Positions 1-7,587 of a DNA stretch of 64,000 nucleotides are shown here, piece by piece. Each line of letters begins with the position of its first letter. The first letter of the stretch is position 1. This DNA comes from JALYGJ01 sp963781705 (GTDB taxonomy: Bacteria > Chloroflexota > Limnocylindria > Limnocylindrales > CSP1-4): positions 496,001-560,000 of the forward strand of contig CAWAGP010000010.1 in the NCBI GenBank assembly GCA_963781705.1. Reading direction: 5' to 3'. Under the pieces are notes generated by a model. That model did no database searches, was not told where the DNA came from, and saw only the letters and a program-made list of their open reading frames with translations. The translations under genes and the position numbers were made by a program.

Positions 1-1053
1 GACCGGGCCTATCGCCTCGCGGTCCGGCACGAAGCGCATCCGCAGCTTGGGGGCGGCGCGCAGGTAGAGGACCATCAGCAGGATCTGGAAGATCGGCATC
101 GTTGCCGCGGGAATCGCCACCAGAGGCGAGAACGCGGTGGTCGCGATGGCGATCGCGGTGCCGTTGTTCTTGCCGGTGCTCGTGAACGCAACGGCCATGT
201 GCTCGGCGTAGCCGAGGTCCAGGCGCCGGTCGAGCCAGGTAAGCACGAGCAGGCTCAGGCCAATGAACAGCGCGTTGGGGATCAGCAGGACCGCCACGGT
301 CTGCCAGCGGTCGAGGATGAGCGCGGCCTTGGTGAAAAAGATCAGGAACACGATCGCGTACATGCCGATCAGCGAGAGCGCCGGGAAGACCGGCCCGATG
401 GCCGCGAAGCGCTCCGCGCCGAGCCAGCGCAGGAGCGCCTGCCGGGTCAGATACCCGAGCACCATCGGCGCGACCAGCACGGTCAGGATCGAGTTGATGA
501 GATCGCTCACCGGCACCGCCACCGCGTAGCTGCTGGCGAACAGCGTCATCCACAGCGGTACGGCCACGATCGCGAGCACGAAGCTTAGGGCGACCACGAC
601 CGTGGCCAGTTCGAGGTCGCCCTTGGCCAGGCCGGTGTAGCCGATGGCCATGCTCGAGCAGGGCACGACCATGACCAGCAGGAAGCCCAGCGCCAGGAGC
701 GGATCGGGCAGGAAGACCGTGGCCAGCAGCCAGCCGACGATCGGCGCCCAGACGAAGTTGAAGAAGAGCGCGATGCCGATCCCGCGCAAGTTGCGTCCGG
801 CCCGCCTCAGCGCCTCGAAGCGGACGTTGACCATCATCGGGTAGATGATCAGGAAGACGGCCACGGTGGTGAGGCCACCGACCGCCCCGGCGTTCGTCCG
901 CGTGACTCCATCCAGCGCACTGCCGAGCACGAGGCCGGCGAGGATGGCCAGGCTGACGTAGCCGAGCATCCAGCGGTTGAGGTGCTCTTGGAGGGAGCGC
1001 ACGCGTGTCATCGGGTCAGTCGGCAGGGCTGCCGTCGTAGTTGTAGGGAGCAT
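1..1053 (-). CDS. ACR3/BASS-family permease, 3' end cut by window
   Basis: The C-terminus runs off the window edge; 351 codons are visible. The minus strand encodes an integral membrane protein with about nine hydrophobic segments. It carries VVPCSSMAIG followed by GLAKGD, the region of the conserved cysteine in ACR3 arsenite permeases, and GKNNGTAIAIA, typical of the wider bile acid:sodium symporter (BASS) fold. The likely role is efflux of arsenite or another anion across the inner membrane. The start may be ATG 1053 or the in-frame ATG 1011; neither has a clear Shine-Dalgarno. It lies 210 bp downstream of the aquaporin gene on the same strand. Aquaporin/ACR3 pairing is seen in arsenic loci, but no arsR or arsC is visible, so the substrate is inferred. 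Confidence 0.8.
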   Translation of the reverse strand, partial: MLPTTTTAALPTDPMTRVRSLQEHLNRWMLGYVSLAILAGLVLGSALDGVTRTNAGAVGGLTTVAVFLIIYPMMVNVRFEALRRAGRNLRGIGIALFFNFVWAPIVGWLLATVFLPDPLLALGFLLVMVVPCSSMAIGYTGLAKGDLELATVVVALSFVLAIVAVPLWMTLFASSYAVAVPVSDLINSILTVLVAPMVLGYLTRQALLRWLGAERFAAIGPVFPALSLIGMYAIVFLIFFTKAALILDRWQTVAVLLIPNALFIGLSLLVLTWLDRRLDLGYAEHMAVAFTSTGKNNGTAIAIATTAFSPLVAIPAATMPIFQILLMVLYLRAAPKLRMRFVPDREAIGPV

Positions 1054-1111
1054 ATGCGAAGGCGCTGGACATCTCATGCGGCAGTGTGTCATCAAAGACT
1101 GATACGTCTCA

Positions 1112-1147
1112 GGGCCGACGGTCATCCGCCGGGGGGCCGGATGTCAC
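1112..1147. promoter_or_regulatory. Two degenerate DosR-box-like sites upstream of the ACR3-type gene
   Basis: GGGCC-GACG-GTCAT (1112-1125) and GGGCC-GGAT-GTCAC (1134-1147) resemble the GGGNC-N4-GNCCC pattern seen before redox genes further on. They have two and one mismatches in the second half-site. The copies are exactly 22 bp apart, which would put them on the same helix face. They lie 59-94 bp before ATG 1053. They are weak on their own in a 70% GC genome. Confidence 0.25.
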
Positions 1148-1263
1148 GGTGACGGCCGCCGTGTCGAAGAGTGAGCCGTAGACAGGATTCGTAGCCGCGA
1201 CGCTTTGGCGCGTAGTGATCCTCAGATGACGCTCGTCACATGGGGAACCTGAGGATCAGGGGT

Positions 1264-1977
1264 TCAGGTCGTGGGGTCGGCCGGTGTTTCCTGAAGATCT
1301 GCCTCGGGCAGGAAGAAGAACCGGTAGAGGAGGGCGGCCACGGCCGCTCCGACCAGAGGTCCGACGATCCATACCCAGCCGTTGTCCCACACGCCGGTCA
1401 CGGCGGCCGGCCCGAACCAGCGCGCCGGGTTCATTGCCGCACCGGTCAGCGGGCCGCCCATCAGGATGTCCGCACCGACCGCGAAACCGATCGCCAGACC
1501 GCCGACTTTCGGGCCGCGCGGGTCGACCGCGGTGCCGAGGACGGCGACCAGCAGGATCAGCGTCAGGACCGCCTCGATGCCGGTGCCCACCAGGGGATCC
1601 AGCCCGCTCGTGAGCGCCGGTGTGCCAAGGCCCGGCGACATCGTCGCCGTGAAGACCAGCCGCAGTGACCAGGCGGCGAGCAGGGCGCCGATCAGCTGGG
1701 CGATGACATAGGACAGCGCGCGCCGGCCTGGGATCCTGCCGGCCAGCCAGACGCCGAAGCTGACTGCCGGGTTGAAATGCCCACCTGACACGGCCATCAG
1801 GGCGCTGACCAGCACCGCCAGCACGATACCGTGGGCGAGGGCGACGACGACCAGGCCGGCCGGATCGCTTCCGGACACGCCCATCTTGTCGAGCGTCGCC
1901 ACGGCGCCGATGCCCACGAAGAAAAACATGAACGTCCCGATCAACTCGGCGATGACGCCGTTCCACGGGTTGCGCAT
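1264..1977 (-). CDS. Aquaporin (MIP family) with His-Ile-Ala-Arg filter
   Basis: A 237-residue six-helix channel of normal MIP length. Both half-helix motifs are present: GGHFNPAVS and GAAMNPARW. ATG 1977 is preceded by GAGGAGG at good spacing. Aligned by eye to E. coli AqpZ, the aromatic/arginine filter positions F43, H174, T183 and R189 become His, Ile, Ala and Arg. That combination is known from plant tonoplast aquaporins that pass water plus ammonia or peroxide, and differs from both AqpZ and GlpF. Water or small neutral solute transport across the inner membrane is secure; the exact substrate is inference. The gene is divergent from the hydrolase at 2050 with a 72-bp spacer. Confidence 0.93.
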   Translation of the reverse strand: MRNPWNGVIAELIGTFMFFFVGIGAVATLDKMGVSGSDPAGLVVVALAHGIVLAVLVSALMAVSGGHFNPAVSFGVWLAGRIPGRRALSYVIAQLIGALLAAWSLRLVFTATMSPGLGTPALTSGLDPLVGTGIEAVLTLILLVAVLGTAVDPRGPKVGGLAIGFAVGADILMGGPLTGAAMNPARWFGPAAVTGVWDNGWVWIVGPLVGAAVAALLYRFFFLPEADLQETPADPTT

Positions 1978-2049
1978 GATGCCTCCTCGACTTCTCCCTC
2001 ACTGCCGCTTGCTCCATACTACGGAAGGCGAGCCGTCACAGGGAGGTTC

Positions 2050-2967
2050 ATGGCACTGCTGAGCGCCGCGACATACGCGCCCGCACGTCCGCAACAGGAA
2101 CATGCCCTGCAGGGCGAGGACCGCGTCATCCGCCTGAGCGGCGGCCGGCGGCTGGGCTACGCTGAATTCGGCCGGCCCGCCGGCAAGCCCGTGTTCTTCT
2201 TCCACGGCTTCGGCACGACCCGCGTCATCTGCCCTCCGCCGGAGCCGGCCGACGAAGTGGGCGTCCGACTCATCGCCGTTGATCGGCCCGGCATCGGCCT
2301 GTCGGACGCCCGTCCGGGTCGTCGACTGCTCGATTGGCCGGCCGACGTGGCCGAGCTCGCCGACCGCCTCGAGCTACCCTCGTTTGCGGTCATCGGCTGG
2401 TCGGGTGGCGGTCCGTATGCACTGGCCACCGCCTATGCACTGGCCGACCGGGTCACCTCCGTGGCCGTCGTCAGCTCGCCCGCGCCGTTGGCGGGCAACG
2501 GCGAGGTTGCGTACCTGCGCCGGTTCGATCGCAATGCCGTCCGCGCGGCCGGCCGCGCGCCGTGGGTCATCCGCCTCGCACTGTGGCACTGGGGCCGACC
2601 GCAGCGGCGCGACGCAGCGCGCTTCCTGGAGGACTCGGTGACGGCCATGTGTGCCGCGGACCAGCAGGTGCTCGCCGATCCGCAGCTGCGCGTGCGCATG
2701 ATCGCCAGCTCGGCTGAGCTCTACCGCCAGGGCGGACGAGGCATGTACGACGAGGCGCTGGTGTTGGCCCGGCCGTGGGGCTTCCATGCGTCCGAGATCC
2801 ACGTACCGGTGCGCGTATGGCACGGCACCCGCGATGAGACCGTGCCGTTCGCGATGGGCGAGCACCTGGCGTCGGTGATCCCCGGCGCCGAGTTCAGCAG
2901 TTTCGACGACGAGGGCCACCACCTGCTGTATCGCTACTGGCGCGAGATCCTGCGCGCCCTTGACTGA
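2050..2967 (+). CDS. Alpha/beta-fold hydrolase
   Basis: A 305-residue single-domain alpha/beta hydrolase. Visible elements are the oxyanion-loop FFHGFG, the nucleophile elbow IGWSGGGPY, the acid in HGTRDETVP and the catalytic histidine in DEGHHLLY. The start ATG 2050 follows GGGAGG at ideal spacing; earlier in-frame codons overlap the aquaporin promoter. No signal peptide is seen, so it is probably cytoplasmic. Its 3' end overlaps the P-type ATPase start by 8 nt, so the two are probably translationally coupled. The substrate cannot be told from sequence; esterase, epoxide-hydrolase-like and lactonase activities all occur in this family. Confidence 0.88.
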   Translation: MALLSAATYAPARPQQEHALQGEDRVIRLSGGRRLGYAEFGRPAGKPVFFFHGFGTTRVICPPPEPADEVGVRLIAVDRPGIGLSDARPGRRLLDWPADVAELADRLELPSFAVIGWSGGGPYALATAYALADRVTSVAVVSSPAPLAGNGEVAYLRRFDRNAVRAAGRAPWVIRLALWHWGRPQRRDAARFLEDSVTAMCAADQQVLADPQLRVRMIASSAELYRQGGRGMYDEALVLARPWGFHASEIHVPVRVWHGTRDETVPFAMGEHLASVIPGAEFSSFDDEGHHLLYRYWREILRALD

Positions 2968-5551
2968 CCGGACGGGGCCGCCTGGCCCGGTCCGCCAGCC
3001 CGAGCCCGAGGCGGCTGCTAACGAAGCAAGCGCGGCCTTGACTGCGCTGGCGCATGCGACCGACGCCGCGCAGGTCGCCCGCGGCCTGGCCGTGGACGTG
3101 TCCGTCGGACTGGCGCCGGCCGAAGCGCTCGCGCGACTGAGCGCGTTCGGACCGAACGAGCTGGTCGCCCGTCGGCCGCCGTCGCTCGCGCACATGTTCT
3201 GGGCGGCGATCACCGAGCCGTTCGTGCTGCTGCTGCTCGGCGCCGGCCTGCTGGCGTGGCTGGTCGGCGAGGCGCGCGACGGTGTGCTGATCATGCTCGG
3301 CCTGATACCGATCGTCGGCGCCGATGTGGCCACCAGCTACCGCGGCGAACGGGCGCTTGAAGCGCTGCGCGAATTGGCGGCGCCGCGGGCGAGCGTTCGG
3401 CGCGCCGGCAGCGTGCTCGATGTACCAGCCGCCGAACTGGTGCCGGGCGACATGGTCCTGCTCGCCGTCGGCGACGTCGTGCCCGCGGACGTCCGCCTGA
3501 CGCGCTCCGATGGCCTGTTGCTCGACCGCTCGGCGCTGACCGGCGAGTCGGTCCCCGAGCCGGGCTCGGTCGCCGCCGACGCCGCTGAGGCGGCGCTCGT
3601 CGACCAGCGGTCGGTCGCGTTTGCCGGCACCAGGGTGGTGGAGGGCAGGGGCGAGGGCATCGTCATCGCCACCGGCCCGCGCAGCCAGCTGGGCCGGATT
3701 GCCACTGCCCTCGGTGGCGCGGGGCGGCGCAAGTCGCCCGTCCAGCACGAGCTCGAGCGGTTGGTGCGCATCCTGTTGGTCGTGGCCGCCGGGCTGATCG
3801 TCATCACCAGCGGCCTGGCCCTGTTGCGCGGCGAATCGATAGGCATCGCCTTGCTGGCCGGTATCGCATCGGCCATCGCCGCCGTGCCCGAAGAGCCACC
3901 CGTCCTGCTGGCCGTCGTACTCGGTCTGGGCGCCTACCGGCTGCTGCGTCGCGGCGTGCTCGTCCGCCGCCTGAATGCCCAGGAGACGTTGAGCGCGGTC
4001 GACTTGATCGTGACCGACAAGACCGGCACATTGACCCACAACCGGTTGAGTGTCGAGGCGGCGTACACGCCGGGCGGCGCACTCAACGGCGACGAATTGA
4101 GGGGGCTCCTGGTGCTCGCCTACCGCGCGCAGGACGACGCCTGGCAACGGTCGCGCGGCGCCCGGCCCGGTTCGTTCACGCGCGCCCTGGAGGAGGCGCT
4201 CGACCTTTCCGGAGGCACGCCTGAACTGGACCGCCAGTCGCTGGTCGAGGCCGACGCGGCGCTGGCCGCCCGCCCGTACACGCGGACCGTGGCCCGCGTC
4301 GCAGCCGGCGAGCAGGAGCTGATCCTGGGCGCGCCTGAGGTTGTCCTGCCGCTCGCGCCGGATGACCCGGCCGATGCCCGCGCCTGGCTGCGGCTGATCG
4401 ATGAGCATGCAGGGGCCGGGCAGCGGCTGCTGCTACTGGCCGGCCGCGTAGGCAGCCAGGCCGTGGCCCCGCTGGGCCTGCTCTCGTTCGCTGACCCGCT
4501 ACGCGACGAGGTACCGGCTGCCCTGGCCGCGGCCACCACCGCCGGCATCCAGACCATCGTCGTCACCGGCGACCATCCGCTCACTGCAGCGCGCATTGCC
4601 GCACGTGCGGGGTTGCCGCCCGGACGCGAGATCACCGGCGCCGAGCTTGCCGCCTGGGACGATCGCCAACTGGCGGCCGAGCTACCCGGGCTGCGGCTGG
4701 TGGCGCGCGCGCTGCCCGAGCAGAAGCTGCGCATCGTCGATGTGGCCCGGCGCGCCGGGCGAACCGTGGCAGTGACCGGCGACGGTGTCAACGACGCTCC
4801 GGCGCTGGAGCACGCGGATGTTGCCGTGGCAATGGGCTCGGGCACGGCCGTGGCCCGCGAGGCCTCCGACCTGGTGCTCGGCGACGACTCGTTTGCGACG
4901 TTGATGGAGGGCCTCCGCCAGGGGCGGCGGATGGTGACCAACATCCGCAAGGGATTGGTCTTTCTGATCTCGACCCATGTCGCGATGCTCGGCTTCCTGC
5001 TCATCGCAACGGTCTACGGTTTCAGTCAGCCGCTGCTGCCGATCCAGATCCTGTGGCTCGAGTTCTTCATCGACAGCCTCGCCTCGATCGCCTTCGAGCG
5101 TGAACCGGAGGAGCCCGACCTGATGCGCGTCCCGCCGCGGCCGCGCGGCGAGCCGCTGCTGACGCGCGGCCTGCTACTGCGCCTGTCGGGCGCCGGCATA
5201 TGGACGGCGGCCGGGGCGCTGGCCTTGATGGCGACCGCGGCGGGCGGGCTCGATCACGCGCGCTGGCTGGCCTTCAACGCGCTCGTGTTCGGCCAGGTGG
5301 TGCGCGCCTATGCCAACCGCAGCTTGACCCGGCCGGTGCTGCGGCTGCGGCCCAACTGGTTCCTGCTCGGCGCGTGCGTCATCGCGCTGGTCGGGCAACT
5401 GCTGATCGCATACGTGCCGATCCTGGCCGAGGCCTTCCGCGCCACACCGCTCGATGCGCTGGACTGGTTGCTCATTGCCGGCGTGGCCTTCGCGCCCGCG
5501 TTGTTGAGCGAGCTGATCAAGGGCTCCACACATCGCACCTGGGTCGCCTGA
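2960..5551 (+). CDS. Cation-transporting P-type ATPase
   Basis: 863 residues from a TTG start inside the end of the hydrolase gene. Domain order is N-terminal cation-ATPase domain, TM1-2, actuator with LTGESVPEPG, TM3-4 with PEEPP, the phosphorylation site VTDKTGTLTH (Asp about residue 353), the hinge TGDGVNDAP, and a C-terminal six-helix bundle. There are no N-terminal heavy-metal domains and no CPC/SPC in TM4, which argues against Cu/Zn/Cd pumps. The TM4 motif PEEPP differs from the PEGLP of Ca2+ pumps and resembles bacterial P2-like pumps of unassigned ion. The M. tuberculosis DosR regulon includes the P-type ATPase CtpF, but I see no DosR-like box here. Confidence 0.92.
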   Translation: MTDRTGPPGPVRQPEPEAAANEASAALTALAHATDAAQVARGLAVDVSVGLAPAEALARLSAFGPNELVARRPPSLAHMFWAAITEPFVLLLLGAGLLAWLVGEARDGVLIMLGLIPIVGADVATSYRGERALEALRELAAPRASVRRAGSVLDVPAAELVPGDMVLLAVGDVVPADVRLTRSDGLLLDRSALTGESVPEPGSVAADAAEAALVDQRSVAFAGTRVVEGRGEGIVIATGPRSQLGRIATALGGAGRRKSPVQHELERLVRILLVVAAGLIVITSGLALLRGESIGIALLAGIASAIAAVPEEPPVLLAVVLGLGAYRLLRRGVLVRRLNAQETLSAVDLIVTDKTGTLTHNRLSVEAAYTPGGALNGDELRGLLVLAYRAQDDAWQRSRGARPGSFTRALEEALDLSGGTPELDRQSLVEADAALAARPYTRTVARVAAGEQELILGAPEVVLPLAPDDPADARAWLRLIDEHAGAGQRLLLLAGRVGSQAVAPLGLLSFADPLRDEVPAALAAATTAGIQTIVVTGDHPLTAARIAARAGLPPGREITGAELAAWDDRQLAAELPGLRLVARALPEQKLRIVDVARRAGRTVAVTGDGVNDAPALEHADVAVAMGSGTAVAREASDLVLGDDSFATLMEGLRQGRRMVTNIRKGLVFLISTHVAMLGFLLIATVYGFSQPLLPIQILWLEFFIDSLASIAFEREPEEPDLMRVPPRPRGEPLLTRGLLLRLSGAGIWTAAGALALMATAAGGLDHARWLAFNALVFGQVVRAYANRSLTRPVLRLRPNWFLLGACVIALVGQLLIAYVPILAEAFRATPLDALDWLLIAGVAFAPALLSELIKGSTHRTWVA

Positions 5552-5575
5552 GGGGGCAAACCGGAGCGGGCAAAG

Positions 5576-5608
5576 CGACGGCGGCCGTGCTGCGAACGGC
5601 CGCCGTCG
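5576..5608. terminator. Hairpin between convergent genes
   Basis: A perfect 13-bp stem (CGACGGCGGCCGT and its complement) closes a 7-nt loop. It lies 25 bp after the ATPase stop and 29 bp before the stop of the convergent tusA-like gene. There is no long T run on either side. It is probably a bidirectional intrinsic terminator of the GC-rich type. Confidence 0.7.
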
Positions 5609-5636
5609 TCGGAAGAAGTATTCGGAAACTAGAAGC

Positions 5637-5894
5637 TCAGTGGAGCTTCTCGACGTAGATCTCGTCGCAGCCGTCGCCCGGCTCGATGCCGACCAGACGA
5701 TGGCCGGCCTTGTCGATCCACTTGGGAATGTCGATGCGCGAGCCTCGGTCGGACGACCGGACGCAGATCATGGCCCCGACCTCGGACTCACGGATGGCGC
5801 GAATGAGCTCCATCAACGGGCCGGGGCAGAAGCTGCCGCGGGCGTCGATGACGCGCGTAGGCGTTCCTCTGAGCTGGCTCTCGATGAGTGTCAC
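5637..5894 (-). CDS. TusA-like sulfur carrier protein (second copy)
   Basis: An 85-residue SirA/TusA fold protein with the CPxP motif in SFCPGPLMEL (Cys about 23), the persulfide-carrying cysteine of the family. GTG 5894 is preceded by AGGGGA. It is the last gene of a four-gene minus-strand operon, 14 bp after the DsrE/F-like gene. Tandem TusA and DsrE proteins relay persulfide sulfur in the cytoplasm, as described for dissimilatory sulfur oxidisers. The C-terminus (EIYVEKLH) diverges from the other TusA in this operon, so the two copies probably serve different partners. No rhodanese, Hdr-like complex or thiosulfate oxidation genes are visible here. Confidence 0.88.
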   Translation of the reverse strand: MTLIESQLRGTPTRVIDARGSFCPGPLMELIRAIRESEVGAMICVRSSDRGSRIDIPKWIDKAGHRLVGIEPGDGCDEIYVEKLH

Positions 5895-5908
5895 GGGGTC
5901 GTCCCCTT

Positions 5909-6535
5909 TCAGATGAACAGGCTGGCCGTGTTGGGCTGAGTCATCAGCTCGAGCACGGCTGCCGCGCCCACCGGGTCGCCCAGGCCGTCGATCATGTCCT
6001 CCGGCTTGAGGCCGAACATCTCCATCGTCATCTGGCACGGCAGGAACTCGACGCCGAGCGCCTGGCACGCCTCGAGCAGCTCGTTCGGCGAGGCGACGTT
6101 GTACTTCTTCGACAGCCGGCCGATCATCCACGGGCCCATGCCCAGGAAGTTCATCTTGGACATCTTCAGGTGGCTGATGCCCGGCCGCTGCATGAACGAG
6201 AGCATCTTCTGCATCCAGTTGTCACCCAGGATGCGGCGCTGGTCCTTGACGAATGGCAGCAGGCCCCAGAAGGTGAGGAACACCTTGGCCTTGTAGCCAC
6301 TCGCGGCGGCCGCGCTGGACATGATCAGCGTGGGCAGCACGCGGTCGTACTCGCCGCTCCAGTTGATGACGACCAGCTGCTTGGTCGGCGCTTCCGCCTC
6401 GGTCTCGGCCGCGGCAGCCGGCCGCGACTCGAGTTCCTCAACCGGCGTTTCGCTGACGGCCGACTCGAGGAAGCCCAGCACGTCGCGATCGACATCCGGC
6501 TCAACGACGGGCTTTTCGATGGTGGGTGCGGTCAT
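5909..6535 (-). CDS. DsrE/DsrF-like protein with acidic N-terminal extension
   Basis: 208 residues. About the first 70 are a Glu/Ala/Pro-rich, probably disordered linker. The rest is a DsrE-type Rossmann-like domain beginning QLVVINWSGEYD, with a candidate sulfur-accepting Cys in GVEFLPCQMTM. ATG 6535 is preceded by GAGGG; earlier in-frame codons overlap the upstream tusA. The family moves sulfur between TusA-like carriers, in the cytoplasm or at the membrane face. It lies between two tusA genes, and the order dsrE-tusA-dsrE-tusA implies a dedicated relay. The long acidic leader is unusual and may dock a partner. Confidence 0.85.
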   Translation of the reverse strand: MTAPTIEKPVVEPDVDRDVLGFLESAVSETPVEELESRPAAAAETEAEAPTKQLVVINWSGEYDRVLPTLIMSSAAAASGYKAKVFLTFWGLLPFVKDQRRILGDNWMQKMLSFMQRPGISHLKMSKMNFLGMGPWMIGRLSKKYNVASPNELLEACQALGVEFLPCQMTMEMFGLKPEDMIDGLGDPVGAAAVLELMTQPNTASLFI

Positions 6536-6545
6536 CGTGGTGCCC

Positions 6546-6797
6546 TCACTTTCGGCGCAGGAGGAAGCGATAGACGCCGTCCTGCACGCTGCTGGTGACG
6601 ATTTCATTACCGGTGCTGCGGCTCCAGGCCGCGAAGTCGGCAACCGCGCCGGGGTCCGTCGCGAGGACCTCCAGCAACTGACCGGCGGTCAGCGGCTTGA
6701 TTGCCTGCGCCGTGCGCACGATTGGCATCGGGCACTTGAGGCCGCGTGCGTCGAGCTTGACGGTCTCGACGTCAGCGGTCGCAGTCTCGGGAGTCAT
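6546..6797 (-). CDS. TusA sulfur carrier protein
   Basis: 83 residues, near the usual 75-85 for TusA. The signature LDARGLKCPMPIVRT contains the CPMP persulfide site (Cys22). It is translated from ATG 6797 with GGAGAC upstream, 25 bp after the first dsrE gene and 10 bp before the second. In characterised systems TusA accepts sulfane sulfur from a desulfurase or rhodanese and passes it to DsrE-type proteins, molybdopterin or tRNA thiolation. The surrounding DsrE partners point to sulfur or polysulfide trafficking here. Confidence 0.92.
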   Translation of the reverse strand: MTPETATADVETVKLDARGLKCPMPIVRTAQAIKPLTAGQLLEVLATDPGAVADFAAWSRSTGNEIVTSSVQDGVYRFLLRRK

Positions 6798-6822
6798 GAC
6801 TGTCTCCTTTACAACCTACGAA

Positions 6823-7248
6823 CTAGATGAAGAGCAGCTGGCCTTCGCCGGCGTTGACGTAGAACGCGGCCACGCCTTCGACGCCGTCGACAATCGGGTC
6901 GAGCTGCGACTGGTCGAGGTGCAGCAGGTCCATCGACAGCGAGCAGGCCTGGATGTCGACCTCGCCGAGCTCCTTGGCCATGCGCAGCGTGTCCTGCCAC
7001 GTCGGCTGGCCGCCGGCGAGCATCTGCTCGAACGCCTGCGCCCCCTCTTCGCCCGCCTCCGGCGCGAGCCCGTGGCGCTGGTCGATGCGGTCGCTGCGGA
7101 ATGCGTCGAGCGCCCAGTACTGCAGGAAGATGTGCACGGGACGACCGAGAGCCGCCGCGCCCGCGGTCAGCACCGCGGCTGCCTGCAGCCGGTCATCGGT
7201 GCCGGAAAAAAGGACGAGCGATATTGGCTGTTCGGCGTCGTCGGCCAC
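6823..7248 (-). CDS. DsrE family protein
   Basis: A 141-residue DsrE/F/H-fold protein starting with ISLVLFSGTDDRLQAAAVL. It has one conserved cysteine in DIQACSLSMDL, the position that carries sulfur in DsrE/DsrH proteins. It is the first gene of the dsrE-tusA-dsrE-tusA operon. Its spacer holds two imperfect DosR-box-like repeats 113 and 162 bp upstream, so expression may follow the same oxygen/redox signal as the fermentation genes. ATG 7248 is the only good start. It may transfer sulfur or sense redox state; enzymatic activity is unlikely. Confidence 0.87.
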   Translation of the reverse strand: MADDAEQPISLVLFSGTDDRLQAAAVLTAGAAALGRPVHIFLQYWALDAFRSDRIDQRHGLAPEAGEEGAQAFEQMLAGGQPTWQDTLRMAKELGEVDIQACSLSMDLLHLDQSQLDPIVDGVEGVAAFYVNAGEGQLLFI

Positions 7249-7354
7249 GAGTAATCCCCGGTACGGGTTCCTACCGTTCGACTATCGCCCCGTGGCGGCC
7301 GATGCGAGAGTGTCCGCGCGACCCTTGCGCAGTGACTTCTGACCCGCCCTTGAC

Positions 7355-7368
7355 GGGCCATCCGTCGC
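7355..7368. promoter_or_regulatory. DosR-box-like inverted repeat, one mismatch
   Basis: GGGCC-ATCC-GTCGC fits GGGNC-N4-GNCCC except for one base in the second half-site. It lies in the spacer upstream of the dsrE/tusA operon, centred about 113 bp before its start. A second imperfect copy is 49 bp further up. Confidence 0.35.
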
Positions 7369-7402
7369 TGCCGCGGGCGCGATCGTGAGCGCAGCGCGCG
7401 AT

Positions 7403-7498
7403 ATGGCCAATTGGCCCATGCGGACCGTGATCGATGGCCCTATCGCGCGCTGCGTGCTGCTTGCGATCCTTGCCACGCTCGCCATCAAGCGGGCCTGA
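7403..7498 (+). CDS. Possible 31-residue membrane peptide
   Basis: A short plus-strand frame starts at ATG 7403 (or ATG 7418) and ends at TGA 7496-7498. It reads MANWPMRTVIDGPIARC followed by a hydrophobic stretch VLLAILATLAI and the basic tail KRA. That is the layout of a small single-pass membrane protein. A strong hairpin with a T run follows 44 bp later on the same strand, which supports a plus-strand transcript here. No Shine-Dalgarno is seen, and the start overlaps a DosR-like palindrome. It may be chance or a non-coding RNA. Confidence 0.25.
   Translation: MANWPMRTVIDGPIARCVLLAILATLAIKRA
7404..7417. promoter_or_regulatory. DosR-box-like palindrome, one mismatch
   Basis: TGGCC-AATT-GGCCC contains the perfect palindrome GGCCAATTGGCC and matches the box found before the PFOR, Rrf2 and DosS-like genes except at the first base. 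It sits in the 339-bp spacer between the dsrE/tusA operon and the alcohol dehydrogenase gene. Confidence 0.4.
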
Positions 7499-7542
7499 TG
7501 TCGATCGCTCCCAAGCCGGCTGTCCGCAGCCAGCCGGTTTTC

Positions 7543-7579
7543 GCGGGCCGGGTGTCGTGGGTCACCCGGCCCGCTTTTT
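7543..7579 (+). terminator. Strong intrinsic terminator
   Basis: A perfect 12-bp stem (GCGGGCCGGGTG and its complement) with an 8-nt loop is followed directly by TTTTTC on the plus strand. Polarity points to a plus-strand transcript ending here, although the only confident neighbour upstream on that strand is the tiny frame at 7403. On the minus strand the same stem lies just after the alcohol dehydrogenase stop and could serve it without a U tract. Confidence 0.75.
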
Positions 7580-7587
7580 CGTGTCGC

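Noticed and set aside
1831..2049. Longer N-terminus for the alpha/beta hydrolase
   Set aside because: It would run antisense through the aquaporin start; GGGAGG before ATG 2050 fixes the start.
2894..4408. Long minus-strand frame inside the P-type ATPase gene
   Set aside because: Its composition is Arg/Gly/Gln-rich with no motifs, while the plus strand carries all ATPase signatures.
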